This document shows positions 18,018 to 26,776 of a stretch of 64,000 nucleotides of DNA, piece by piece. The first letter of the stretch is position 1. Each line of letters begins with the position of its first letter. This DNA comes from Phycisphaerae bacterium RAS1. GTDB taxonomy: Bacteria; Planctomycetota; Phycisphaerae; UBA1845; Fen-1342. Below the pieces are notes generated by a model. The model saw only the letters and a program-made list of their open reading frames with translations. It did no database searches and was not told the origin of the DNA. Position numbers and translations under genes: made by a program. The stretch lies in NCBI GenBank assembly GCA_007859745.1, contig SMLU01000001.1:496001-560000 (forward strand). The letters run 5' to 3'.

Positions 18018-19725
18018 TCTCGATCGCCAGGTCGCGCAGGAACACGTCGGTGAATTCGTTCAGGTCATTGTCGACCATGTTCGTGGCCTTGCTGTCGAAG
18101 GTGACGAAGCGGCCGTCATCCGAAATGGACGCGGCGATGCTGGCGTTGTTTCCCTGGAACGTGGCCGACTTGGCGCTGATGCGGATGGTGGTCCCGTCGC
18201 TCGTGTCTCGACGAAACACGTCGAAGAAGCCGTTGCTGTCGCCTTCGACCAGGTCGCTGGCGCGGCTGTGGAACACGACATAACGGCCGTCGGGCGTGAT
18301 GCGGGGGGAAGCGGCGGAGTTGTTGCAGGGGTTGCCGGCGCGGTTGGCGCTGACGAGCGTCGTCTCGCCCGTCGTGCGGTCATGCCGGTAGATGTGCCGC
18401 CGCCCGCCGGTGCCGCCGCTGGTGAAGTTCGTCGCGTCGCTTTCGAAGACGATGTAGCGCCCGTTGTCGCCGGCGATGTGCGGATTGGCGCAGGCGCCGT
18501 CCGTTTCCTGCCCGGTGCTGCTGAGGCTGACGCGGATGGTCGCGCCGGTGTTGCGGTCGCGCACGAAGATGTCCGTCACTCCGTTGTCGTCATCGCCCAC
18601 GAGATTCGAAGCGTCGCTGGCGAACGCCACGTAGCGCCCGTCGGCCGAAATCGAGGCCGCGCGGCTGGCGCCATTGGCCTGCGATCCGCCGACGCTCACG
18701 CTGACGCGCGTGGTCGCGGCGCCGCTGCGATCGCGGACAAAGACGTCGGAAACGGCGTTGGTATCGCCCGAGACAAGGTTGGTGGCGAGGCTCTCGAATG
18801 CGACGAAACGCCCATCCGCCGAGACCGACGGTCGATCGCTGGCGTCGTTGCCGATTTGCGACGCGGAACGGCGGCTGATCAGCTCGGTCGCGCCCGTGGC
18901 GAGCACTTGCGCGAAAATGTCGACGCGGTTGTTTGTGTCGCCCGCAACCAGGCCGGGATCGGAGCTGCGGAAGACCACGACCGCCCCATCGCCCGAGAGC
19001 GCCGGCGTGAAGCTCGCCTGCGCCGTCTGGGCGCCGCCGGGCCGGACGCTGCAGCGCCGCACCGTCTGCGGCCCGACGTCGATCACAAAGACGTCGAACG
19101 TATCGTTCGCGTCGTTGGTGAGCAGGTTGCCCGCGCGGCTGGCGAATGCGATGCGCGATCCATCGGCCGAAATGGACCCGCCGTTGCTTTCCTGGTTGCC
19201 CTGCTCGCCGGTGCGGCTCACGCTGACGCGGCGGATGGCCTGCAGCTCGACGGTTTCAATCGTAAGCAACCAGACTTCCGAATCATCCCCGGCCGGATTG
19301 GCCGCCTTGATGCTGACGAGCTGCGGCGCGTCGCCGGCGGGCGGCTCGGGCCAGGTGACGACGCCGCTGGCGGCGTCGATGGTCATGCCGGCAGGTCCCT
19401 CGTCCAGCGACCAGGTGATCGGGGCGCTGCCGGCGGCGAGCGAGGGGGTCGGCCCGACATAGGTGACGCCGGCCGGGATCGACTCGTTCGGAATGTCGTC
19501 GATACTGGGCGCGACGGTCGCGCCGTTGTCGTTGCCGTTGGTGTTCGTGTTCGTGTTGCCGTTCGAGTTGCTGTTGCTGTTCCCGGTTGAGCCGTTGTTA
19601 TTGGACCCGCCGCCGCCCGTGTTGTCATTGCCGGTCGGGGTGGTCGGGCAGCCGGCGAGCGAGAGCAGCACGCCGAGCGTTATCGAGGCGAGAGCGGCGA
19701 AGGTCCGGGCCGGTCGATGAGACAC
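18010..19725 (-). CDS. Beta-propeller (TolB/PD40-like) lipoprotein
   Basis: 571 residues. The GTG start at 19725 has GGGAGAG just upstream and gives a lipoprotein signal VSHRPARTFAALASITLGVL ending LSLAGC, with lipidated Cys26. A Gly/Asn/Thr-rich linker (about 33-70) leads to an Ig-like He_PIG-type segment (ITWSLDEGPAGMTIDAASG). At least six propeller blades follow with the repeat S.SADGRYVAFASDASNLV..D.N...DIFVRDR. It is likely an envelope-anchored protein with structural or binding function. The frame stays open far upstream, but that part is only translated family A repeat. It overlaps larE by 8 nt. Confidence 0.85.
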   Translation of the reverse strand: MSHRPARTFAALASITLGVLLSLAGCPTTPTGNDNTGGGGSNNNGSTGNSNSNSNGNTNTNTNGNDNGATVAPSIDDIPNESIPAGVTYVGPTPSLAAGSAPITWSLDEGPAGMTIDAASGVVTWPEPPAGDAPQLVSIKAANPAGDDSEVWLLTIETVELQAIRRVSVSRTGEQGNQESNGGSISADGSRIAFASRAGNLLTNDANDTFDVFVIDVGPQTVRRCSVRPGGAQTAQASFTPALSGDGAVVVFRSSDPGLVAGDTNNRVDIFAQVLATGATELISRRSASQIGNDASDRPSVSADGRFVAFESLATNLVSGDTNAVSDVFVRDRSGAATTRVSVSVGGSQANGASRAASISADGRYVAFASDASNLVGDDDNGVTDIFVRDRNTGATIRVSLSSTGQETDGACANPHIAGDNGRYIVFESDATNFTSGGTGGRRHIYRHDRTTGETTLVSANRAGNPCNNSAASPRITPDGRYVVFHSRASDLVEGDSNGFFDVFRRDTSDGTTIRISAKSATFQGNNASIAASISDDGRFVTFDSKATNMVDNDLNEFTDVFLRDLAIEIE

Positions 19726-19859
19726 GAATCTCTCCCATCCCCCAGCGCTACAACACACACCAGCAGCAATGATACTCGGGGCCACAGTGCGATTCCACGA
19801 AAAGCCGCTGAGCCGTGCTCGGGTCGTCGGCATCAAATTGGCGGGTGGTTTTCCGTCTG

Positions 19860-19958
19860 TCCGAACCTGCCGCGCCAAGCGGCGGGGTGACGTCCCCGGT
19901 TCGTGGGGCGCCGATCGCCAACAATAGTCAACCCGCCGCTTGGCGCGGCGGGTTCTGA
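19860..19958. repeat. Family A element, copy 2
   Basis: Arms as in copy 1. The spacer (gacgtccccggttcgtgggg...) matches copies 3 and 10. On the right it continues with GACGCCGCCAGTCGCAACCT, a tail also found beside copies 3, 8 and 10. The remainder of the gap 19726-20050 shows nothing else. Confidence 0.92.
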
Positions 19959-20050
19959 AGGACGCCGCCAGTCGCAACCTCTATCGGGGATGCGCTCGTG
20001 CTCGCGTACCGGTCGGGATAGCTTCTGGGCCCCGACGCACCCGCCCCGAT

Positions 20051-21889
20051 TCAGCCGCGCTGCGGCACCGTCAGCGTCACGCGCGTGCCGACGCCGGGCG
20101 TGCTGGTGAGCGTCACGCAGCCGTTCATGGCGGTGACCGCGTGCCGGACTATGGAAAGTCCCAGACCGGTGCCGCGGTCGGCGCCGGACCGGGCGCGTTC
20201 CACCTGGTAGAAGCGCTCGAAGACGCGCTCCTGCTCGGCATCCGGAATCCCGCAGCCCGTATCGGCGACCTCGAAGCTCACGCCGCCGGGCGCGTTTCGA
20301 ACCGCGACGCAGACACGTCCATCGGTGTCGGTGAACTTGACCGCGTTTTCGACCAGGTTGTCGAGCGCGAGCTGGATCAGGTGCGGGCTGAGCGTGAGCG
20401 TCGGGGGAACGTCGGCAGCGATGTCGGCCTCCCAATGCAGTCCGCGCCGCGCGATCGCGTCGGCGAAACGGTCGCGCAGTTCGTCCAGCAGCGCGCGCGG
20501 CGCCAACGGGCGAACTTCGTACCGCGCTCCGGGATTCTCCAGCCGCGTGAGATCGAGCAGATCCTTCACCATGGCGGTCAGCCGGGCGCTGTGCCGGTCG
20601 ATCAGCCCGATGAAATGCTGGGCGTCGGCGGATTCGCGCGACAGGTCCATGTTCAGCAGCGATTCGACGGCGAGCCGGATGGTCGAGAGCGGCGTGCGCA
20701 GCTCGTGCGACGCGTTGGCCGCGAAGTCGGTCTTGACCTGCACGGTGCGGATCAGCTCGGAAATGTCCGTGAGCACGAGCAGCCGGCCGGGCTGTGTGCG
20801 GCGTGCGTCGCCGGGCGGCGCGGGCAACTGCAGCGTGGAGGCCCGCGCCCGCAGGTGGGCGAGCCGGTCGTCGTGCTCCACTTGCAGGCGGATTTCCTTG
20901 TAGTCGTCCTGGCCGTCGCTGTCGGCCGGGCCCGCCGACGGCGGAACATGCAGCATCTCCTGCAGGTCGTGCTGCGGAATGCACTCTTCGTAGAGCCGGC
21001 CGATGAAGACCGCCGGGTCGGGCCGACGGCCGATGTGCAGATTGAGCAACTCGATCGCGGCCGGGTTCATCAAGGCGACGCGCCCGTCGGGGCGCGTGAC
21101 AACGACGCCTTCCTTGAGCTGGTTCAGCAGCGATTCGAGCGTCAGGCGCTGGTTGTCGAGCGTGGTGGCCTGTGCGGCGAGCCGCCTGCGCACATCGTTG
21201 AGCGCCCGCGCCAGCAGGGCCAGCTCGCCCGATCCGGCCGCCTCGGCCCGCACCTCCAGGTCGCCCTCCGACAACTGCCTGGCCGCGGCCGCAAGCTGCT
21301 GCATCGGCCGCACCCAGAGCCGCGTTGCGCCCAGCGCCAGGATCATGGTCGCGACAAAGGCAATCAGCGCGATGACGCCGGCCAGCAGCAGTCCCGACGA
21401 GTGCGTGTCGAGCATGTGCCCTCCCCGGCGGGCCAACCACACGACACAGGGCAGGTCGTCTCGTGTGCGCCCACGCACCGCGACGATGAGGCTCCAGGGC
21501 TCTTCGGGCGACAGTCGGCGACGACTCTGCGCCACCGGCATCGCGGCGGCGCGCTGCAACTCGGCTGGAGCGGGCAGCGCCGCGGCTTCGGCCGGACTGA
21601 GTTCGGACGTGTGCGCCAGGACGGCGCCCTGCGCGGTGACGATTACCCCCGGCGCGCCCGCAGCCTGCTGCGGCGCCAGCAGGCGGCGCAGTTGTGGGCC
21701 GTCATTGGAGGCAACATCGGACGCCTGCTGGGAGACGGCCTGTGCCAGAGCCAGCAATTCGCCCGAAATGCGCCGGTCGAAGCGCGACTCCGCGACGTCG
21801 ATCATCCAGTACGCGAGCACCCCCAGCGACAGGACCACCAGCAGCACATGCCCCAGCAGTAATTTAAGTGAAATTCCGCCGAGCTTCAC
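20051..21889 (-). CDS. Sensor histidine kinase, PhoR-like
   Basis: 612 residues. N-terminal membrane helix (SLKLLLGHVLLVVLSLGVLA), a periplasmic sensor of about 130 residues, and a second helix near 160-180. HAMP follows (WVRPMQQLAAAARQLSEGD), then a PAS domain (EGVVVTRPDGRVALMNPAA). The HisKA domain has phospho-acceptor His395 ([12 protein letters not shown]), and the ATPase domain carries NAVKFTD, DTGCGIPD and GTGLGLSIV. I chose the GTG at 21889, preceded by AGGAAGG; the frame runs upstream through a family A repeat. It follows the response regulator gene on the same strand. PhoR is the closest architecture, but the stimulus is not proven. Confidence 0.9.
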   Translation of the reverse strand: MKLGGISLKLLLGHVLLVVLSLGVLAYWMIDVAESRFDRRISGELLALAQAVSQQASDVASNDGPQLRRLLAPQQAAGAPGVIVTAQGAVLAHTSELSPAEAAALPAPAELQRAAAMPVAQSRRRLSPEEPWSLIVAVRGRTRDDLPCVVWLARRGGHMLDTHSSGLLLAGVIALIAFVATMILALGATRLWVRPMQQLAAAARQLSEGDLEVRAEAAGSGELALLARALNDVRRRLAAQATTLDNQRLTLESLLNQLKEGVVVTRPDGRVALMNPAAIELLNLHIGRRPDPAVFIGRLYEECIPQHDLQEMLHVPPSAGPADSDGQDDYKEIRLQVEHDDRLAHLRARASTLQLPAPPGDARRTQPGRLLVLTDISELIRTVQVKTDFAANASHELRTPLSTIRLAVESLLNMDLSRESADAQHFIGLIDRHSARLTAMVKDLLDLTRLENPGARYEVRPLAPRALLDELRDRFADAIARRGLHWEADIAADVPPTLTLSPHLIQLALDNLVENAVKFTDTDGRVCVAVRNAPGGVSFEVADTGCGIPDAEQERVFERFYQVERARSGADRGTGLGLSIVRHAVTAMNGCVTLTSTPGVGTRVTLTVPQRG

Positions 21890-22050
21890 GGCCGGCCCTT
21901 CCTGCGATACGGCTGGGGCGACGTACGGAGCCGTCAACCGCCGCGGCAACGCTACTAGGTGCGATTCTCCGCGCGACGGCGTGATCATGCCACCCCGCCA
22001 GAAGGCGCCCACTCGCGGACGGGTGCATCCGGTTTCGCGTAGGCGACCCG

Positions 22051-22149
22051 TCCGAACCCGCCGCGCCAAGCAGCGGGGTGACGTCCGCGGCCTGTGGGGC
22101 GCCGATCGCTGGCGAAGGTCACCCCGCCGCTGGGCGCGGCGGGTTCTGA
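22051..22149. repeat. Family A element, copy 3, inside a two-component operon
   Basis: Inverted arms with an internal change (AAGCAGCGGGG). It is preceded by a tail GGGTGCATCCGGTTTCGCGT and followed by GGCGCCGCCAGTCGCACCCT. It separates the response-regulator and kinase genes (gap 21890-22208). Confidence 0.92.
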
Positions 22150-22208
22150 AAGGCGCCGCCAGTCGCACCCTCTATCGGAACGCCGCCCTGGCGCCCGCGG
22201 TCCCGCGT

Positions 22209-22922
22209 CTACGACATGGGCGCCGTGTCATTCACCGGCGACCGAAACGCGTATCCCACCCCGCGGACGGTCTGAATCCACCCGGCCGCCGGGCCCAGCT
22301 TTTTTCGCAGGGCGGCGACGTGAACGTCGATCGTGCGGTGCGTCACGGCGACGCCGAATCCAAGCACCGCATCGAGCAGTTGCTCGCGGTCGAGCACGCG
22401 ACCGCGGGCGCCCATGAGCGTCGTCAGCACGCGGAACTCGGTCGCGGTCAGCGCGACCGGCGCGCCGTCCACCGTCACCTCATGACGGGCGCGATCCAGG
22501 ACAATCGGACCGGCGCTCAGCACTTCGGTCGGCCCCGCCGCGCTTTCCAGGCGACGAAAGACCGCCGCGATGCGGGCCAGGAGCAGCTTAACGGAGAACG
22601 GCTTGCGAACGTAGTCATCCGCCCCGAGTGCGAACCCGACCAGCTCGTCGGTCTCCTCGGCCTTGGCGGTGAGCATGATGATCGGGATGGCGGCGCAGCG
22701 CGGGTCGTTCTTGAGCTTCATCGCTACGTCATCGCCACTCATCTTCGGCAGCATGCGGTCGAGCACGATCAGGTCCGGCGGGCGGCGCTGCGCCTCGGCC
22801 AATCCGGCGGCTCCGTCTCCAATGACGCGGCAGGCATATCCCTCGCGCTTGAGGTGGTATGAAAGCCCTTCCGCCAGATCAACTTCGTCTTCGATGACCA
22901 GGATTGACTTGCCGCTGTTCAT
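22209..22922 (-). CDS. OmpR/PhoB-family response regulator
   Basis: 237 residues. Receiver domain 5-120: acidic pocket E11/D12, phospho-acceptor Asp55 in LIVLDRMLPKMSG, Thr85 (MLTAKAE) and Lys107 (YVRKPFS). The C-terminal winged-helix DNA-binding domain (about 135-230) has ALTATEFRVLTTLMGARGRV and TIDVHVAALRKKLG with the ending VRGVGYAF. It is paired with the histidine kinase downstream. Upstream on the minus strand are CTTAACCTCC and CTTAATATGA, loosely like Pho-type half sites, but I cannot define an operator. PhoB/RegX3-like function is inferred from order and architecture. Confidence 0.92.
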   Translation of the reverse strand: MNSGKSILVIEDEVDLAEGLSYHLKREGYACRVIGDGAAGLAEAQRRPPDLIVLDRMLPKMSGDDVAMKLKNDPRCAAIPIIMLTAKAEETDELVGFALGADDYVRKPFSVKLLLARIAAVFRRLESAAGPTEVLSAGPIVLDRARHEVTVDGAPVALTATEFRVLTTLMGARGRVLDREQLLDAVLGFGVAVTHRTIDVHVAALRKKLGPAAGWIQTVRGVGYAFRSPVNDTAPMS

Positions 22923-23067
22923 GGTCCGTCCGCCGTGCCTACGTCCTGAATCGGTTCACGGACACTATGCAAGAATCATATTAAGCGGGCGTCGGATGGA
23001 GGTTAAGGAGAGGTGAACGTGGCCATGGCTCGGATGTGCCTAGAAATCCCGGCAAGCCCGCCGGCTG

Positions 23068-23183
23068 TCCGAACCCGCCGCGCCAAGCGGCGGGGTGACG
23101 TCCGGGCGCGTTCGCGGCGGCGCGTCGGAGATAACGCCGCGCGCCGTGCGCACCTCAACCCACCGCTTGGCGCGGCGGGTTCG
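23068..23183. repeat. Family A element, copy 4
   Basis: Arms as in family A. The spacer is of the subtype ending cgccgtgcgcacctcaac, shared with copy 12. The left tail GAAATCCCGGCAAGCCCGCC resembles those of copies 5 and 7. The rest of the gap 22923-23340 holds a GC-rich string with GGTCGCGGCTCGG and no gene. Confidence 0.92.
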
Positions 23184-23340
23184 GAAAGAAAAGCCGCCCG
23201 CCCGAAAGAATCGGAACACGCCTGGGGTCAGGCACTTCCGGATCAGTGGAATCCAAGCCTTGCGAGAGCGAGCGGCTTCCAAGCCTCCGCTCGCTTACGG
23301 TCGCGGCTCGGAAGAGCGGTGCGGGTCCTGACAGCCCGGC

Positions 23341-24759
23341 CTACTGCTTGTAGAACGTCCGCTCCTTGAACGTGTACTTGCTCAGCTTGTCATTCACGTG
23401 CAGCCCCTCCAGCACGAACTCGGCCGCACTGGCCAGGTGAGCCTCATCTGTTTCGCACTCCGCCTGCTTGTTCAGCGACTCGGCCGCCGGGATCAGCCCC
23501 TTGATCCGCCGCGCGTGCTCGACCACCTGGGCCGACGGCACGTCGTCGCCGACTTCGATGTTCACCTTCCCGCCGGCGAACTGGGCGATGGTCCCTTCCA
23601 GGTCGCTCATCTCGAAATAGTGCCCGAAGACGTTCTTGAGCGCTTCGCCCGCCAGCGCCCGCAGCAGCTTGTCCTCCGCCTCCTCGCTCTCCGAGAGCAT
23701 CAGCTCGATTTTCCCGCGGCAGGCGGCGTGGACAAACTCCAGGTCGCTGACGCGCGGCACGATCGCCGCCTCGCCCGTCGCCAGCGCCCGCCGCTCCGCG
23801 TTTGCGACCAGCACCTCCAGGGCCGTGATCGACGCGCGCACCGACACGCCCGACTGCTGGTTGATGTGCGGGCTGGTCCGCGCCAGGCGCACCATCTCCT
23901 CGATGCACTCGTGCACGTAGCGCGGCAGCTTCAGCGGCAGGCCGCCCTCGCGCCGCAGCTCCGCGTTTTCGCGCGTGATGCGCATCGCCTCGCCGGTGCT
24001 GTAGGGATAGTGCGTGCGGATCACGCTGCCGATGCGGTCCTTCAGCGGGGTCACGATCCGGCCGCGGTTGGTGTAGTCCTCCGGGTTCGCGCTGAACACC
24101 AGCATGACGTCCAGGTTCAGCCGGATCGGATAGCCGCGTATCTGCACATCGCGCTCTTCGAGCACGTTGAACAGGCCGACCTGAATCCGCGGCGGCAGGT
24201 CGGGCAGTTCATTGATGGCGAAGATGCCACGGTTGCTGCGCGGGATCAAGCCGAAGTGCATGGTCGCCTCGTCCGCCAGGTAGCGCCCCTCGGCATGCTT
24301 GACGAGATCGACCTCGCCGATCAGGTCGGCGATGGTCACGTCGGGCGTGGCGAGCTTTTCGTGATAGCGCTCGTCGCGGTGCAGCCAGCGGATGAGCGTT
24401 GGGTCGCCCTGCTCGGCGATGAGCTGCCGCGTGCGTTTGAGCGTCGGGTGCAGCGGGTCGTCCCACACGTCGGCATGCGCCACGACCGGCGTGAATTCGT
24501 CCAGCAGCGACGGCAGGCTGCGCAGGATGCGCGTCTTGGCCTGGCCGCGCAGGCCGAGCAGCAGCATGTCATGCTGCGCGAGAATGCCGTTCACGATCTG
24601 CGGGACGACCGAGTTCTCATAGCCGATCAGCCCGGGAAACAGCGGCTCGCGCGCCTGCAGCCGGCGGATCAGGTTTTCGCGCAGCTCCTGTTTGACGCTG
24701 CGGTAGCGGTAGCCGGATTGCCGCAGTTCGCCAAGGGTTTTCGGTCGGGAGAAATTCAT
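23341..24759 (-). CDS. MoxR/magnesium-chelatase-like AAA ATPase
   Basis: 472 residues. The AAA core has a Walker A variant GLRGQAKTR (69-77), FAINELPDLPPRIQ as the Walker B region and VFSANPEDYTNRGRI as the sensor-1 region, resembling ChlI/BchI and MoxR proteins. MoxR-type ATPases usually act as chaperones with VWA-domain partners; none is adjacent here, though one lies 30 kb away. I chose the ATG at 24759 (MNFSRPKTLGELRQSGYRY). A TATGAT hexamer ends 7 nt upstream, again leaderless-like. The frame extends 19 codons further with no support. It is a single gene, divergent from the secreted proteins at 24.9 kb. Confidence 0.85.
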   Translation of the reverse strand: MNFSRPKTLGELRQSGYRYRSVKQELRENLIRRLQAREPLFPGLIGYENSVVPQIVNGILAQHDMLLLGLRGQAKTRILRSLPSLLDEFTPVVAHADVWDDPLHPTLKRTRQLIAEQGDPTLIRWLHRDERYHEKLATPDVTIADLIGEVDLVKHAEGRYLADEATMHFGLIPRSNRGIFAINELPDLPPRIQVGLFNVLEERDVQIRGYPIRLNLDVMLVFSANPEDYTNRGRIVTPLKDRIGSVIRTHYPYSTGEAMRITRENAELRREGGLPLKLPRYVHECIEEMVRLARTSPHINQQSGVSVRASITALEVLVANAERRALATGEAAIVPRVSDLEFVHAACRGKIELMLSESEEAEDKLLRALAGEALKNVFGHYFEMSDLEGTIAQFAGGKVNIEVGDDVPSAQVVEHARRIKGLIPAAESLNKQAECETDEAHLASAAEFVLEGLHVNDKLSKYTFKERTFYKQ

Positions 24760-24766
24760 GCCTGCT

Positions 24767-24772
24767 ATCATA
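24767..24772 (-). promoter_or_regulatory. -10-like TATGAT 7 nt before the MoxR-like start
   Basis: Minus-strand TATGAT ends 7 nt before the ATG at 24759. No -35 near consensus is evident. Confidence 0.3.
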
Positions 24773-24931
24773 GGCGAGCAATCGGACTTGGCTGACGGCG
24801 GCGGCAATTCTCTCATACTGCCGGATCGATTTTCTTCTTGCGATCCACGCGATCGTGTGCTACTACTATCCGTGAAGGGGCGCTCATGGGGAACGCCCCA
24901 ACTTGGTTCGCACCATGAAAGGGGTACGGCT

Positions 24932-25321
24932 ATGCGGAAAGCGACAGTTTGTTTCGCGGGCGCAGCTGCGCTGGCTCTTGGGGGGGGGGCTGACGCGGCG
25001 CTCTACACTTGGACCGGCGGCGGGTCGAACAATAACTGGACAACGTGCGGCAACTGGAATTACACGGAATACGCGCCGTTCTGCTACCCGCGCCTACCCG
25101 ATGACATCGCCGCCATCGAATCCTCGGGCGCTCCTGCCACGATCGCGATTCCGTTGATCGACCACTTCAGCGAGCTTGTCATCTTTCGCAGCGTGACGTT
25201 TACCAAGGGCGGCGAAGTTCCCAAGTTGCGCTTCGGACGTGCGACCATTTGCAACGACTCGTTCGCCGATCTCGTCATCGAACTGGAGCCCGAGGTTACG
25301 CTTGAGGCAGTACAGCCATGA
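24932..25321 (+). CDS. Small secreted protein with W-N-W module
   Basis: 129 residues beginning MRKATVCFAGAAALALGGGA with cleavage expected after ADA. The mature part has ALYTWTGGGSNNNWTTCGNW followed by PRLPDDIAAIESSG, the W..NW....P...A.I pattern seen in surface proteins of this group and in the interrupted gene at 26.6 kb. AAAGGGG lies about 8 nt before the ATG. Its stop overlaps the next start (ATGA), so the two are translationally coupled. The protein stops soon after one module and may be a shortened version of a larger family. Function is unknown. Confidence 0.65.
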   Translation: MRKATVCFAGAAALALGGGADAALYTWTGGGSNNNWTTCGNWNYTEYAPFCYPRLPDDIAAIESSGAPATIAIPLIDHFSELVIFRSVTFTKGGEVPKLRFGRATICNDSFADLVIELEPEVTLEAVQP

Positions 25322-26517
25322 GACGCCGCACCGACCGGGCGATCCACGCGTTCGTCCTGGTTATCGGCGCGCTCGCGTCGGCCGCTCTGGCGGACCTGCC
25401 GCCCGGGTATCAGGTCGTTCCGGTGACGCAGAATTCGTACTTCGAGCGCATGTCGGCGATCAACAATCGCGGGCAGATCGTATTCTCCAGACGACTAGTC
25501 CTCTCAGACAATCGAACGATGGAGATTTTTCTATACGACCACGGCGTGTTGACGCAGCTCACGAACGACTTTGTTTACGATGATCATGCCAGCATTAACG
25601 ATGATGGCGTGATCGTCTGGAGCCGTTACTCGGGCCCTGGGGAGACCGCCGAGATAGCCGCCTGGTGCGATGGCGCGCTGTCGCTGCTCACGAGCAACGC
25701 AGTCGATGACATGGGACCGAGCATCAATCGCTGGGGCCACATCGCCTGGCAACGCCGGTACCTGACCGGCTGCGCTTCGTCCGAATCCGACATCTGTTTC
25801 TTCGACGGCTCCCAGATCAGCGTTGTCTTCTCCGACGGCCGCTCGAACCAGGCTCCGCGCCTGAACGATCTCGATGACATCGTCTGGAGCCGCTACAACT
25901 TCTGCGACTCACCCTGGACTTCCGAAGTCTGGATGCACTCGAATGGTGTTTCATCACGGCTTACGACAGACCAGTTTGAGGCGCAAACGGCGGACATCAA
26001 TAATCAGCGGCAGGTCGTCTGGTTCTACCGTACGTTGCCGTCTTACGATGATCACCTGCAGATTTGGGAAAAAGGCATTACGACCACGGTGACTGATTGG
26101 GGATCCGGCGCGCGCATTAACGACCGCGGCGAGATCCTGTTCAACCGCTGGTACGCTGATTCTCAGGTATGGCAGCTCTGGCTGATACGCGAAGGCCGGT
26201 TTTTTCAACTGACGAACGCGCCCTATTGGAATTATTGGGGCGATATCAACAACCGCGGCGAAGTCGTGTGGTCGGCCGGGACTCCGTTCGACGTGGACAT
26301 CCGCTGGCTGAGGCGACTCGACGCGGGCGATCTGAACTGCGATGGCGCGGTCAACGTCCTTGATATTGATGCGTTCGTCCTCGCGCTGCTCGACGCCGCC
26401 GCATACGCGGCAACGTACCCGCACTGCGACGCGCTGCTGGCGGACTTCAGCGGAGATGGCCAGGCCAACGTTCTGGACATTAACGACTTCGTCGCCGCGC
26501 TCGGCGTGGTGCGCTAG
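25318..26517 (+). CDS. Secreted repeat protein with dockerin-like C-terminus
   Basis: 399 residues. The signal peptide RRRTDRAIHAFVLVIGALAS ends near ALA. About seven repeats of roughly 45 residues share the core IN..G.I.WSR: INNRGQIVFSR, INDDGVIVWSR, INRWGHIAWQR, LNDLDDIVWSR, INNQRQVVWF, INDRGEILFNRW and INNRGEVVWS. This suggests a seven-bladed propeller. The C-terminal DLNCDGAVNVLDIDAFVLAL and DFSGDGQANVLDINDFVAAL form the dockerin-like pair. It is coupled to the preceding small secreted protein and followed 55 nt later by the interrupted gene. There is no catalytic signature; a binding role is inferred. Confidence 0.78.
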   Translation: MRRRTDRAIHAFVLVIGALASAALADLPPGYQVVPVTQNSYFERMSAINNRGQIVFSRRLVLSDNRTMEIFLYDHGVLTQLTNDFVYDDHASINDDGVIVWSRYSGPGETAEIAAWCDGALSLLTSNAVDDMGPSINRWGHIAWQRRYLTGCASSESDICFFDGSQISVVFSDGRSNQAPRLNDLDDIVWSRYNFCDSPWTSEVWMHSNGVSSRLTTDQFEAQTADINNQRQVVWFYRTLPSYDDHLQIWEKGITTTVTDWGSGARINDRGEILFNRWYADSQVWQLWLIREGRFFQLTNAPYWNYWGDINNRGEVVWSAGTPFDVDIRWLRRLDAGDLNCDGAVNVLDIDAFVLALLDAAAYAATYPHCDALLADFSGDGQANVLDINDFVAALGVVR

Positions 26518-26776
26518 GCACACGCCGAGTTCGCATTCGAAACACCACAATCTTCAAGCAGGAGCATGGCAATGTTGACATATGCGCGGCCATTGATGGC
26601 TATTGGCGTTCTGTTCTGTGCAGGATCCGCCACGGCGCAGTATACGTTCACACCGCCTGGCGGAGCGACGAGCGGAGACTGGAACAATGTCTTGAATTGG
26701 GAGCCACAGGACGTGCCGGGGCCCGGCTCCACCGCTACCATCCCCGGTGGGAAGACGTGCAGAGTAGAAGCTATCC

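Noticed and set aside
18268-19590. 440-codon plus-strand frame opposite the lipoprotein gene
   Set aside because: The minus-strand frame has a lipobox and propeller repeats; this one has no family character.
19940-21862. 640-codon plus-strand frame opposite the histidine kinase
   Set aside because: It starts in a family A repeat and lacks recognisable domains; the kinase motifs are on the minus strand.
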